DNA from: Neomesorhizobium albiziae
GTDB taxonomy: Bacteria > Pseudomonadota > Alphaproteobacteria > Rhizobiales > Rhizobiaceae
NCBI RefSeq assembly: GCF_900114255.1
Contig: NZ_FOSL01000006.1
Span: 1-64,000 of the forward strand
Length of the DNA: 64,000 nt
Direction: 5' to 3'
The position numbers were made by a program, and so were the translations under genes. Numbering within the stretch: position 1 is the first letter of the stretch; each line of letters opens with the position of its first letter. Of this stretch, positions 26,589 through 36,016 are shown piece by piece. The notes beneath the pieces were generated by a model. That model was not told the DNA's origin, did not search any database, and worked only from the letters and a program-made list of their open reading frames with translations.

Positions 26589-27125
26589 ATGAACGCTGCC
26601 GACGTCGCTTACCTGCCGGAAACTCCGGCGCACGATGCCGAAATCGACCACATCAACGAAGAGGCTTTCGGGCCTGGACGCTTCACGCGCGCTGCCTACA
26701 AGATCCGCGAAGGCGGACCGCACGAGCGCGCCCTGTCCTTCGTGGCGACCTATGGCGGAGCGGTGATCGCCTCGGTGCGGATGACGCGCGTGGCCGCCGG
26801 CAAGGGCAGGGCGCTGATGCTCGGGCCGTTGGCGGTGCGGCCCGATTACAAGAATGTCGGCATCGGCAGAAAACTGGTACGGATAGCATTGGAGGCGGCG
26901 CAGAAGACCGGGGCCGCGGCGGTCATCCTGGTCGGCGACGAGCCCTATTACGGGCCGCTGGGCTTCAAGCGCATCCCGCGCGGCCAGATCTCAATGCCGC
27001 GCCCCGTCGACCTCGACCGGCTGCTCGCCGTCGAATTCCAACCCGGCGCTGTAGCCAGGCTGACCGGCATGGTCGACCATGAGGACGTGTTGCTGCGGTC
27101 TGCAGTTCAGGTGAAGGTGGCCTGA
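26589..27125 (+). CDS. GNAT-family N-acetyltransferase, YhbS type
   Basis: A 178-residue acetyltransferase. Motif A for acetyl-CoA binding is LGPLAVRPDYKNVGIGRKLV; VGDEPYYGPLGFKR follows as in the YhbS group, whose physiological acceptor is uncertain. I use the ATG at 26589; the frame is open to 26535 but lacks a better ribosome site. It is divergent from the glutathionyl-hydroquinone reductase gene by about 280 bases, in which I see no further gene. Confidence 0.85.
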   Translation: MNAADVAYLPETPAHDAEIDHINEEAFGPGRFTRAAYKIREGGPHERALSFVATYGGAVIASVRMTRVAAGKGRALMLGPLAVRPDYKNVGIGRKLVRIALEAAQKTGAAAVILVGDEPYYGPLGFKRIPRGQISMPRPVDLDRLLAVEFQPGAVARLTGMVDHEDVLLRSAVQVKVA

Positions 27126-27201
27126 ACGGTCGCGATCCATAGAATGGCCGTTACCCATCCCTGCATCGCGGCAGGGAGCTAAAGGATTGCGGGCTGCCAC
27201 T

Positions 27202-27588
27202 ATGACGAAATCCGACCTCGCCGACGTCTACAAAGGCTACATTGCTTGCCTGAACGAACAGGACTGGCCGAGGCTGGAGCATTTCGTTCATAGTGACGTT
27301 CACTACAATGGCGAGCGGATCGGACTGTCAGGCTATCTGGAGATGCTGGAAGGAGATTTTCGTGCGATTCCAGACCTCCATTTCGACATCCATCTGCTCA
27401 TTTCAGAACCACCGCGTGTGGCGAGCCGTCTGCACTTCGACTGCACGCCGAAAGGAAACCTGTTTGGCCTTCCTGTAAATGGGAAGAGAGTTTCGTTCGC
27501 CGAAAATGTGTTCTACGAGTTCAGGGAGGGCCTGATCGAGAAAGTATGGTCGGTCATAGACAAGGCGGCGATCGAAGCCCAGCTTTAG
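27202..27588 (+). CDS. SnoaL-like/ester cyclase family protein
   Basis: A 128-residue NTF2-fold protein. Motifs are VYKGYIACLNEQDW, FVHSDVHYNGERIGLSGYLEML, FRAIPDLHFDIHLLI and the FYEFREGLIEKVWSVIDK end, typical of the SnoaL-like polyketide cyclase superfamily. Many members in bacteria have no cyclase role, and no biosynthetic gene is adjacent. An in-frame TTG at 27187 has GGGAG eight bases upstream and would add five residues. Confidence 0.82.
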   Translation: MTKSDLADVYKGYIACLNEQDWPRLEHFVHSDVHYNGERIGLSGYLEMLEGDFRAIPDLHFDIHLLISEPPRVASRLHFDCTPKGNLFGLPVNGKRVSFAENVFYEFREGLIEKVWSVIDKAAIEAQL

Positions 27589-27757
27589 AGCAAGCACGGG
27601 GACATGATTGTCTCCGTATCATGCCTGACCTTTCAATTTCGGCCCCGCCACACCGCAATGGCAATCGTCAGCCCCGAAAATGACGAAGAGCCCCAGCACC
27701 AGCGGAACTGTTTTCGAGCCGGCATCTTCTCGCAGCCAACCGGGAGAAGCGAAAAAC

Positions 27758-29824
27758 TTACCGACCCTCGCGATACCACATCGAGCCGAGGGCGAAGAGC
27801 AGAAGCGCCAAGCCGAAGAAGCCAGCGAACAGCGGCACCCGGCGCACCGATTTAAGGATGCTGTCATTGGTGGTGCGCAGCCCGATCCAGTCGCGGCCGG
27901 CGGCGTCGCCCGCCGAACGCACCGGCACGATTCCGGGCAGGTTGATGCCGGTGAGGCCTGCGAGCCTGCGCACGCTGCCGCCGCTCGCTTCGGCGGCCGG
28001 GCGCAGCACGTCGGTGGTCGAGACGGTGTCGGCGAATTCCGGCGCGTTGATCGGCCCAACATGGGCCAGCGCCTTCAGGTCGCCATTGCCGATCTGATAA
28101 AGGCCGATCTCGTCGGTCTCGACGCTGCCGGTGAACACGCCGGGCGATTGCGAGGTCAGCGTCACATTCATGGTCTTGCCGGATGGGGTGATCACCTGCG
28201 CCGGGCCGGGGTCGTCGCGCATGGTCTGGCGGCGGATGTCGAGTGTCATGCCGCGGCCGCCGGCGGTGAGCCGTTCTTCCTCCAGCTCCGGCTCCTTCAT
28301 CAGCCAGTGGGCGATGCGCCGGTAGAGCGCGACATGCGGGCCGCCACCCTCGAAACCGCGCGCCCACAGCCAACCCTGATCGGACAGGAACATGCCGACG
28401 CGGCCTTCGCCCTTGCGGTTCAGCACGAGCAGCGGCTTGTTGTCGGGGCCGCTCATGACGACCTCGCCCTGCGGCTGGTCGATGCCGATCAGCCGGAACC
28501 AGCGGCTCCATTGCGGCGGCTCGGTGTTGGAGCCTTCCAGCCCCCGCGTCACCGGATGGCGTTTGCCGGTTTCGGTGAGGCGGGGATAAAAACCCTGCTC
28601 GACGATCTCGCCTGTTGGCAGGCCGGGCAGGGCGGCGATCAACGGCGTGCGTGCTATCGACTGCTCGCCGGCATATTCAGGGCCGGCGGCGATCAGAAGT
28701 GCGCCGCCCTTTTCGACATATTCGGCGATGTAGTCGTAATAGAGGATCGGCAGCACGTCGCGGTGCTGGTAGCGGTCGAAGATGATCAGGTCGAAATCGT
28801 TTATCTTCTCCACAAAGAGCTCCCTTGTGGGGAAGGCGATCAGCGAGAGCTCGTTGATCGGCGTGCCGTCCTGTTTTTCCGGCGGCCGCAGGATTGTGAA
28901 ATGCACCAGGTCCACCGCGGCGTCCGACTTGAGCAGGTTGCGCCAGGTGCGTTCGCCGGCATGCGGCTCGCCCGAGACGAGCAGCACGCGCAGGTTCTCG
29001 CGGATGCCGTCGATCGTCGCAATCGTGCGGTTGTTGCGCTCGGTTATCTCGTTCGGGATCGGGTCGATGGCCAGTTCGACGATGTTGCGGCCGGCCTCCG
29101 AAACCACGATGTCGAGCGGGGTCTCCTGGCCGATTATCGCACGTTCGACCGATTTCTGTTCGCCGTTGATCGAAACGCGCACATCGACGGAGCCGGTCTG
29201 GCCGGTGGTGTCGATGACGCGGTAGGTCAACTCGACCGGCTTGCCGACGATGCCGAAGCGCGGCGCCTTTTCCAGGCGAATGCGCCTGTCGCGTTCGCCT
29301 TCCTCGCCGGTGATCAGTGCGTGCAGCGGAGCGGACAGGCCGGATCCGCTGGACGGCACGTCGTGCACCTGGCCGTCGGTCACCATGATGGAGCCGGCGA
29401 CGCGCGACGGCGGCACGTCGCGAAGGGCGCTGTCGAGCGTGGCGAAAAGTCTGGTTTCCGCCCGTTCCTCGATAGCCGCCGAAGGTGCAGCATCGACGAC
29501 GCGGACTTCGAACTGCTTGAAGCGGGCAAGGCGCTCCTGCAGCCCGGCGATGGCTTCGTCGGTCTGCTTCTTGCGATCTCCGATCTGCTGGCTTTCGCTG
29601 CGGTCGGCGACGATGGCGACCACGCTCTTCAGCGGCTCGCGTTCCTCGTCGAGGAAGACGGGATTGATAAGCGCCATCGCCAGCGCGGCAATTGCGGCGA
29701 TACGAAAGGCCACGCCGCGCTGGTGAAACCACAGGATGACCGCTGCAAGCAGCAGCATCGGCGCCAAAATGATGGCAAGCAGTTGCAACGACAGAAGCGG
29801 CTCAAGAGTGATGGACCAGTTCAC
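27758..29824 (-). CDS. Membrane protein with amidotransferase-like/VWA-type periplasmic region, last gene of the moxR cluster
   Basis: A 688-residue protein with two N-terminal helices (about 10-30 and 38-55), a large periplasmic part and a C-terminal TM anchor (near 665-685, ending MWYREGR). Early motifs VAIVADRSESQQIGDRK and GSIMVTDGQVHDVP look like a von Willebrand-type nucleotide-free fold, and the middle has VLLVSGEPHAGERTW and YVEKGGALLIAAGPEYAG, as in glutamine amidotransferase-like domains. It starts 11 bases after the DUF4159 gene and belongs to the moxR-DUF58-DUF4159 operon. Exact role unknown; probably cell-envelope related. Confidence 0.8.
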   Translation of the reverse strand: MNWSITLEPLLSLQLLAIILAPMLLLAAVILWFHQRGVAFRIAAIAALAMALINPVFLDEEREPLKSVVAIVADRSESQQIGDRKKQTDEAIAGLQERLARFKQFEVRVVDAAPSAAIEERAETRLFATLDSALRDVPPSRVAGSIMVTDGQVHDVPSSGSGLSAPLHALITGEEGERDRRIRLEKAPRFGIVGKPVELTYRVIDTTGQTGSVDVRVSINGEQKSVERAIIGQETPLDIVVSEAGRNIVELAIDPIPNEITERNNRTIATIDGIRENLRVLLVSGEPHAGERTWRNLLKSDAAVDLVHFTILRPPEKQDGTPINELSLIAFPTRELFVEKINDFDLIIFDRYQHRDVLPILYYDYIAEYVEKGGALLIAAGPEYAGEQSIARTPLIAALPGLPTGEIVEQGFYPRLTETGKRHPVTRGLEGSNTEPPQWSRWFRLIGIDQPQGEVVMSGPDNKPLLVLNRKGEGRVGMFLSDQGWLWARGFEGGGPHVALYRRIAHWLMKEPELEEERLTAGGRGMTLDIRRQTMRDDPGPAQVITPSGKTMNVTLTSQSPGVFTGSVETDEIGLYQIGNGDLKALAHVGPINAPEFADTVSTTDVLRPAAEASGGSVRRLAGLTGINLPGIVPVRSAGDAAGRDWIGLRTTNDSILKSVRRVPLFAGFFGLALLLFALGSMWYREGR

Positions 29825-29835
29825 GCCATCGCCTC

Positions 29836-32661
29836 CTACTGACCCAGCCGCTGCAGCAGGTCCGGCACATGCACCTGATCCGACTTATAGTTTCCGGTCA
29901 GCATGTACATGACGATGTTGACGCCTGCCCGGTAGGCATAGACGCGCTGCATGGGGTCGGCCGGAATGGTCGGCAGCAGCGGGCTGCCGCTTTCATCCAC
30001 CGCCCAGGCTCCGGCGAAATCGTTGGCGGTGATCAGGATCGGCGAGACGCCGTCGCCGGTGCGCACCGGGCGGTTGTCGATGTTGGAGGCGTCGAGCGAG
30101 GCTTCGACCCAGAGCGGACTGCCGTTGAAGCGGCCGGGAAATTCCGGAAGAATGAAGAAGGCCTTGGTGAGGACGTGGTCTTCCGGCACCGGTTCAAGCG
30201 GCGGCACGTTGAGATTGCCCAGAATCTGGCGAAGCCGCATTGTCGCGGGGCTCGTCGACGCATCAAGCGTGGTGGCGTACTGATCCCGCGTGTCGAAGAG
30301 GATCGTGCCGCCTTCCTTCATGTACTGGTCAATGCGCGCGATTGCCTGGTCGGTCGGCATCGCCGCGTTTGGATCGATGGGCCAGTAGATGATGGGATAG
30401 AAAGCAAGCTCGTCCTGTTCCAGGTTTACGCCGGCTGGCGCACCGGGTTCGAGCGCGGTTTTCTCGATGAGAAACTGCGTCAGCCCGGCCAACCCCGCCC
30501 GACTTATGGAATCGACCGCCGGGTCTCCGGTCACCACATAGGCGAGCCTGGTGACGGAAATGGCTTCGACCGCTTCCGCGTCCCCGGCCTTGATGTCCTG
30601 TGCAAGCACCGGGGGTGGCGTTGCCACCAACGCGCCCATCGCCACCAGTGCAATCATTGCCGCGGTTGCAGCCCCAGGGCGGGTGCGCGGCCGGCGCGGG
30701 AAGACGCCCTTCAGCCACAGGACGATGATGCCGTCGATCAAGAGGAGAAGGATAGCCGCCGCGGTCAGCGGGCCCTTGAGGTCGCGGGATTCATCGAAGG
30801 CGTATTGTTCGCGATGCACAGGAACCGACATCGAGGGCCGTTCCAGGGGCACGAAAGTGGCGTCGGCGGCAAGCAGGTTGTGGGCGTACAGGCCTTCCTC
30901 CGTGCCATAGAGGCCGGGCGGGTTTTCCAATGTCACCGCCGGGGGCGCGTTGCCGCCGACGGTAAGGGATTTCGTCTCGGCGCCAGGCGGCATCAAGGCG
31001 CCATCCGCGGAGATCACCCTGTAAGGAGCCAATGACGAGGTGGTGGAGGCAGCCGAAGCCGTCGAAGCTCCCTGGTTCCTGGACAGTTGAACGATGCGGC
31101 GCAGCATTTCCACGAATGTGCCCGAAATCGGCAGGTTCGACCAGGTTGCCTGAGGGGCGACGTGAAACAGCACGACCATGCCTTTGCCGCGCTTGTCGCC
31201 GGTGACCAGCGGGGTGCCGTCGGCCAACGTCGCCCAGGTGCGGTTAGCGAGATCGGGCGTCGGCTCGGCCAGTATCTGCCTGTTCACGGTAACGTCGTCG
31301 GGCGGCGGAAGGGTGGCGAAGGGGCCGCTCGAGGGAAACTCCCTGACCGCCTGCGGTGTCGTCCAGGACAGGGCGCCGCCAAGCGAGCGCTCGCCGAGCC
31401 GCAGCGGAACGGGAAGAAGCTCCTCGTCATTGCCGGACGTCAGCAGCCGCGAGCTCGCAAAACGCACCAGCGTCCCGCCGTTCTCCATCCAGTCGACGAG
31501 CTGCGGCCGCACGGTTTGGGGAATGGTTCCGACGTCGCCCATGATAATGATCGCGGGCTTCTGTTCCAGCAGCTGCGGAATCGCTTCGGTCAAGTCCGGA
31601 CTAGGGGGCTCGACGACATCGGCGAATGGTTCCAGAGCGCGGCGGATGTAATAAAGCGGCGACAGGAGAAGACGCGCCTGATCGACAGGTGTCTGGGACA
31701 GCAAGCCGACGCGCCGGCGCTTTTCGGTGTCGTCCAGCACGCGGACGGCCGCGGCGGACGCTTCTCCGTCGAGCGAGATCGACGCGAAATCGTTGCGCAG
31801 CTCGAACGGAACGACGATTTCGCCGGTGGCGACGGTTTCACCCGGCCGGAATGTGATAGTGGCGTCGCCGATGCGCCGTCCTTTGTCGTCCAGGGCTCCG
31901 GCCGTCATGAAGCGTGGCGCGGCACCGGCCGGTGCGCGCGTCGCCGTGATGGTGAAGCCATCGACTGCGTTGTTGGCGGCGGTGAGGCCGACGAGGTCCA
32001 GCCGGTCGGGGGTGATCCAGACGACGTTAGCGGGCTGCTCGGCCAGCAATCCTGCAAAGGCCTGCTCGTCGCCGGCGGCGGAGAGCCCGTCGGTCAAAAA
32101 CGCCATGGTGGCGCCCGGCAGGTCCGCCAGCGCTCCAGCCACGCGCGCGAAGACGCCCGGCCTGTCGGTTGGTATGGGACGGGGCTTTACCGCGTTCAGG
32201 TGATCGCGGGCCTCCTGCGCGTTGAAAGGGCCGATCTCCGCATTGGGCCGTTCCGCGGTAAAGGCGAGGATGATGGGAACGTCGTTCCGTTCGGCATCGC
32301 CGATCAGCCGCTCGGCGGTGGCGACACGGCGCTCCCAGTCAGGCGCGCTCGCCCAGCCATTGTCGACCACCAGCGCCAGCGCGCTGCCGTTGGCGGGCAG
32401 CTCCTCGCGCGGATTGAACACCGGTTCGGCCAACGCCAGCACGATCAGCGCCGCCATCAGCAGGCGCAGGAGCGTCAGCCACCACGGGCTCTGGTGCGGG
32501 GTCTCTTCGCGCTTCAGCACGCGGGCAAGAATCTTCAGCGGCGGAAACACTTCCATCTGAGGCCGCGGCGGCGTCAGCCGCAGCAGCCACCAGATCACCG
32601 GCAGCGCCAGCAGGCCCCAGAGGATGGCTGGAAAGCCGAAGGAGAGCGGCAGCCAGCTCAT
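29836..32661 (-). CDS. BatA-like and DUF4159 domain membrane protein
   Basis: A 941-residue protein. Its ATG overlaps the DUF58 stop (ATGA at 32658-32661); an open frame continues upstream inside DUF58 but is discarded. The N-terminus is an aerotolerance BatA-type region with two helices (12-30 and 60-82, LALAEPVFNPREEL), followed by a VWA-like segment (ALVVDNGWASAPDWERR) and a long beta-rich part. Helices near 655 and 695, the second like an internal signal ending in VLAQD, precede the C-terminal DUF4159 domain (about 715-941; FYPIIYWPIDP, GGTILFDTRDQ). It probably acts in the envelope with the MoxR ATPase. Confidence 0.88.
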   Translation of the reverse strand: MSWLPLSFGFPAILWGLLALPVIWWLLRLTPPRPQMEVFPPLKILARVLKREETPHQSPWWLTLLRLLMAALIVLALAEPVFNPREELPANGSALALVVDNGWASAPDWERRVATAERLIGDAERNDVPIILAFTAERPNAEIGPFNAQEARDHLNAVKPRPIPTDRPGVFARVAGALADLPGATMAFLTDGLSAAGDEQAFAGLLAEQPANVVWITPDRLDLVGLTAANNAVDGFTITATRAPAGAAPRFMTAGALDDKGRRIGDATITFRPGETVATGEIVVPFELRNDFASISLDGEASAAAVRVLDDTEKRRRVGLLSQTPVDQARLLLSPLYYIRRALEPFADVVEPPSPDLTEAIPQLLEQKPAIIIMGDVGTIPQTVRPQLVDWMENGGTLVRFASSRLLTSGNDEELLPVPLRLGERSLGGALSWTTPQAVREFPSSGPFATLPPPDDVTVNRQILAEPTPDLANRTWATLADGTPLVTGDKRGKGMVVLFHVAPQATWSNLPISGTFVEMLRRIVQLSRNQGASTASAASTTSSLAPYRVISADGALMPPGAETKSLTVGGNAPPAVTLENPPGLYGTEEGLYAHNLLAADATFVPLERPSMSVPVHREQYAFDESRDLKGPLTAAAILLLLIDGIIVLWLKGVFPRRPRTRPGAATAAMIALVAMGALVATPPPVLAQDIKAGDAEAVEAISVTRLAYVVTGDPAVDSISRAGLAGLTQFLIEKTALEPGAPAGVNLEQDELAFYPIIYWPIDPNAAMPTDQAIARIDQYMKEGGTILFDTRDQYATTLDASTSPATMRLRQILGNLNVPPLEPVPEDHVLTKAFFILPEFPGRFNGSPLWVEASLDASNIDNRPVRTGDGVSPILITANDFAGAWAVDESGSPLLPTIPADPMQRVYAYRAGVNIVMYMLTGNYKSDQVHVPDLLQRLGQ

Positions 32662-33575
32662 CTTATGCCTCCGGCGGCATAATGTGCCTCGGCGGTCATG
32701 GCCATGTGGACCCGCACCAGCGCGTCGGAAGCCAGGCGGTCGGTGTGATTGATGGAGTAACTCCAGCCGAGCCGCTTGGCCCAGGCGGCGAGTTCCTCGC
32801 GCCGGGCGACGTAAAGGTTGCGGTAGTCCTGGCCTAGCAATTCGGCGCGGCCCGCGGTCAGCTTGTCGCCGGTTTCGGGGTCGCTGAATTCGGTACGACC
32901 GGAATAGGGAAAACTCTCCTCCGCCGGGTCGACCACCTCGATCAGATGCGCGCGCACGCCGTGGCGCGACAGCACATCCAGCCATTCCATCGTCTCCTCG
33001 ACGGGATCGAGGAAGTCGCTGGCGATGACGATGTCGGAGAAGCGGCGGATGCTGGACAGGTCGGGTTTGGCCGGCAGTTCCACGGCATGGGACAGATGCG
33101 AGGCCAGCCGCTCGGCGCCGTTGCGCGCGGTGAGGGGGTCGGTGATGCCGGGCCAGGCGATGCGTTCGCCGCTGCGAGACAAGAGTTCGGCGAGCGCCAG
33201 GATGAGCACCAGGGCGCGCGACTCCTTGGAAACGATGGCGCCCTGCGATTTGTAGAGCATCGACGGCGATGGGTCGGCCCACAGCCAGACGGTGTGGGCG
33301 GCTTCCCATTCGCGGTCACGCACGTAGATATGATCGTCGCGGGCGGAGCGGCGCCAGTCGATGCGCGACATCGTCTCGCCATCGACATAGGGGCGGAACT
33401 GCCAGAAATTCTCGCCGATGCCGCGCTTGCGGCGGCCATGCCAGCCGGAGATAACGGTGGAGACGACGCGACGCGCCTCGACCAGAAGGTCGGGCACCAG
33501 CGAAGCGCGCAGCCTTGCCCGGGCGAGCGCATCGCGTGTCGCAACCGGTACTGACGCCTCGCCGATTTTCGCCAT
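32658..33575 (-). CDS. DUF58 domain protein
   Basis: A 305-residue soluble protein of the DUF58 family, with the signature GENFWQFRPYVDGETMSRIDWRRSAR and the VWA-like WLWADPSPSMLYKS that follows. DUF58 proteins are regularly encoded next to MoxR AAA ATPases, and together they are thought to assemble or activate metal-dependent or envelope complexes. Here moxR lies 31 bases upstream and the BatA/DUF4159 gene overlaps the stop. No membrane helix is visible. Confidence 0.9.
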   Translation of the reverse strand: MAKIGEASVPVATRDALARARLRASLVPDLLVEARRVVSTVISGWHGRRKRGIGENFWQFRPYVDGETMSRIDWRRSARDDHIYVRDREWEAAHTVWLWADPSPSMLYKSQGAIVSKESRALVLILALAELLSRSGERIAWPGITDPLTARNGAERLASHLSHAVELPAKPDLSSIRRFSDIVIASDFLDPVEETMEWLDVLSRHGVRAHLIEVVDPAEESFPYSGRTEFSDPETGDKLTAGRAELLGQDYRNLYVARREELAAWAKRLGWSYSINHTDRLASDALVRVHMAMTAEAHYAAGGIR

Positions 33576-33606
33576 CAGAGCCTTGTCCGGACTGACCTCG
33601 CCATGG

Positions 33607-34614
33607 TCAGCCCTGCGCCTTCACCAGCTTGGCAATCACGTCGCGCACGCTCATGCCTTCGGCACGGGCGGCGAAGGTGAGCGCCATGCGGTGCTGCAGC
33701 ACGGGTTCGGCGAGCGCGTGGACATCATCGACCGAAGGCGCCAGCCTGCCGTCGTAGAGGGCGCGGGCGCGGGTACACAACGTCAGCGCCTGGCTGGCGC
33801 GCGGCCCCGGGCCCCAGGCGACATGCCTGTCGGTATCGGCATTGCCGACGCCTGGACGCGCCGAACGCACAAGATCGAGGATCGCCTCGACGACGCTTTC
33901 GGGCACCGGCATGCGGCGGATCAGGTGTTGGATTTCCTTCAGCCGTTCCGGGTTGAGCACGTTGTGGGCCTTGGCGTCCTCGATGCCGGTGGTTTCGATC
34001 AGGATGCGGCGTTCGGCCTCGAGTTCCGGATAGAGGATATCGATCTGCATCAGGAAGCGGTCGAGCTGTGCCTCCGGCAGCGGATAGGTACCTTCCTGCT
34101 CCAGCGGGTTCTGGGTGGCCAGCACATGGAAAGGCGCGGGCAGGTCGTGGCGCGCGCCGGCGATGGTGACGTGATACTCCTGCATCGACTGCAAAAGCGC
34201 CGACTGGGTGCGCGGGCTGGCGCGGTTGATCTCGTCGGCCATCAGCAGTTGCGCAAAGATCGGACCCTGGATGAAGCGGAAGGAGCGCTTGCCGAGCTCG
34301 TCCTGCTCCATCACCTCGGAGCCCAGGATGTCGGAGGGCATCAGGTCGGGCGTGAACTGGATGCGGCTGGTATCGAGGCCGAGCACGATGCCCAGCGTTT
34401 CCACCAGCTTGGTCTTGGCGAGGCCGGGAACGCCGACCAGAAGCGCATGGCCGCCGGCCAGCAGCGCCACAAGCGTGCGCTCGACGACGCTTTCCTGGCC
34501 GAAAATCACCTTTCCGACGCCGTCGCGGACTCGCGAAATGTCGGCCAGCGCCCGTTCGGCTTCGGCGATCATTTCCTTTTCGCTGAGGGGCTTTTCCTTG
34601 ATCGCTATGCTCAT
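33607..34614 (-). CDS. MoxR-family AAA+ ATPase
   Basis: A 335-residue AAA+ chaperone. I start at 34614 (MSIAIKEKPLSEKEM; AAGGA ten bases upstream). Walker A is GVPGLAKTK, Walker B is LLMADEINRASPR, sensor I is LATQNPLEQEGTYPLPEAQLDRFL, and the lid domain follows. First gene of a four-gene leftward operon (moxR, DUF58, BatA/DUF4159, membrane protein). By analogy with methanol dehydrogenase and Bat systems it should remodel a partner via the VWA-like proteins encoded next to it. Divergent from DUF1285-nudix-cca. Confidence 0.93.
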   Translation of the reverse strand: MSIAIKEKPLSEKEMIAEAERALADISRVRDGVGKVIFGQESVVERTLVALLAGGHALLVGVPGLAKTKLVETLGIVLGLDTSRIQFTPDLMPSDILGSEVMEQDELGKRSFRFIQGPIFAQLLMADEINRASPRTQSALLQSMQEYHVTIAGARHDLPAPFHVLATQNPLEQEGTYPLPEAQLDRFLMQIDILYPELEAERRILIETTGIEDAKAHNVLNPERLKEIQHLIRRMPVPESVVEAILDLVRSARPGVGNADTDRHVAWGPGPRASQALTLCTRARALYDGRLAPSVDDVHALAEPVLQHRMALTFAARAEGMSVRDVIAKLVKAQG

Positions 34615-34752
34615 GCGGGCATTATCCTTCGATCTTGGGGCAGGCTGGCTTGCAAGCTTCATGCGCCGCGACTCGCGCGATGCGGCTCATAAGCCGAACT
34701 TAAATCACTCAACTAGGCTGACAAGCGGAACAACAGTGACTATTTCGTGACC

Positions 34753-35382
34753 ATGGCTGACGATACGGACAATACCAAAGACAGCTTGACTGGCGTGGGC
34801 GACACCGCCGGGCTGGAAGCGCTGATCGCGCGGGCGGCCCGCGCCGGCAAGGGGCTGCCGCCGGTAGAGCGCTGGAATCCCGACTTTTGCGGCGATCTCG
34901 ACATGGAGATCAAGCGCGATGGCACCTGGTTCTATCTGGGTACGCCGATCGGCCGCATGCCGCTGGTTCAGCTTTTCTCGACGGTGCTGCGCAAGGATGC
35001 CGACGGCAGGACCTATCTGGTGACGCCGGTGGAAAAGGTGGGCATCCGCGTCGTCGATGCGCCGTTCGTCGCCGTCGAGATGAACGTTTCGGGCAAGGCT
35101 GCCTCTCAGGTGATCACGTTCCGCACCAATGTCGGCGATGTGGTCGAGGTGGGGCCGGAGCATCCGATGCGCTTCGTGGATGAAGACGAGACTGGCGGCC
35201 TGAAGCCCTACGTGATGGTGCGCGGCCGGTTGGAGGCACTGGTGGCGCGCCCGGTCATGTACGAACTGATCGAGCATGGCGAGGAGATCGAGGTCGACGG
35301 CCGGCTGATGTTTGCCGTGCGCTCGAACGGCGAGGTCTATCCGATCATGCCGGCCGAGCAACTGAAGCGGTTGAGCGCCTGA
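34753..35382 (+). CDS. DUF1285 family protein
   Basis: A 209-residue soluble protein. Core motifs are WNPDFCGDLDMEIKRDGTWFYLGTPIGRMPLVQLFSTVLRKD, split by conserved VTPVEKVGIRVVDAPFVAVEM and ending in PVMYELIEHGE. The family has a known structure but no known activity. No clear ribosome site precedes either in-frame start (GTG 34747, ATG 34753). It is the first gene of a tightly packed operon with a CoA pyrophosphatase and cca: only one base separates it from the next ATG. Confidence 0.88.
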   Translation: MADDTDNTKDSLTGVGDTAGLEALIARAARAGKGLPPVERWNPDFCGDLDMEIKRDGTWFYLGTPIGRMPLVQLFSTVLRKDADGRTYLVTPVEKVGIRVVDAPFVAVEMNVSGKAASQVITFRTNVGDVVEVGPEHPMRFVDEDETGGLKPYVMVRGRLEALVARPVMYELIEHGEEIEVDGRLMFAVRSNGEVYPIMPAEQLKRLSA

Positions 35383-35383
35383 C

Positions 35384-36016
35384 ATGGATGCCGTGACAGC
35401 AAAACCGTTTTCGGCCGAGGATTTCAAATTGCGCGCCGCCCGGCAAAGCGTCTTCGAGCCGGGCACAGACTATGGCGATCATCGGCTTAACCCGGATCTG
35501 CGCGACATGATCGTGCGGCCGAACCTCAGGGATGCGGCGGTGCTCATTCCGGTGGTGGACCATGGCGGCGATGCCAACGTCCTGCTCACCAAGCGCACCG
35601 AAAAGATGCGCAGCCATTCCGGCCAGATCGCCTTTCCGGGCGGCGCCATCGACCCGACCGACGCTTCGCCGGAGGACGCCGCAGTGCGCGAGACGCTCGA
35701 GGAGATAGGGTTGGGTGCAGCCGATATCGATGTCGTCGGGCGCATGCCGGATTATGTCACCGGCAGCGGCTACCGCATCGTCCCGGTGTTCGGCATCGTG
35801 CGTCCGGACTATTTGCTGACCATCAACCGCGACGAGGTCGACGACGCTTTCGAGGTTCCGCTGTCCTTCCTGATGGACCCGGCAAACCACCGCCGTGAAA
35901 GCCGCGTCTGGCAGGACAAGGAGCGCTTCTACTACACGATGCCATTCGGCGAACGCTACATCTGGGGCGTCACGGCCGGCATTATCCGCACCCTCTACGA
36001 GAGGCTCTACGCGTGA
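35384..36016 (+). CDS. Nudix hydrolase, CoA pyrophosphatase type (NudL-like)
   Basis: A 210-residue Nudix enzyme. The UPF0035/CoA signature LLTKRTEKMRSHSGQIAFPGG is directly ahead of the Nudix box GGAIDPTDASPEDAAVRETLEEIGL, which is complete. These enzymes split CoA and acyl-CoA into 3',5'-ADP and phosphopantetheine derivatives. C-terminal VPLSFLMDP also fits. It overlaps cca by four bases (GTGA), so the two are translationally coupled. Confidence 0.92.
   Translation: MDAVTAKPFSAEDFKLRAARQSVFEPGTDYGDHRLNPDLRDMIVRPNLRDAAVLIPVVDHGGDANVLLTKRTEKMRSHSGQIAFPGGAIDPTDASPEDAAVRETLEEIGLGAADIDVVGRMPDYVTGSGYRIVPVFGIVRPDYLLTINRDEVDDAFEVPLSFLMDPANHRRESRVWQDKERFYYTMPFGERYIWGVTAGIIRTLYERLYA

Noticed and set aside
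27680-29842. A 720-codon plus-strand frame opposite the last moxR-operon gene
   Set aside because: Same antisense artefact; composition and lack of motifs do not look like a protein.
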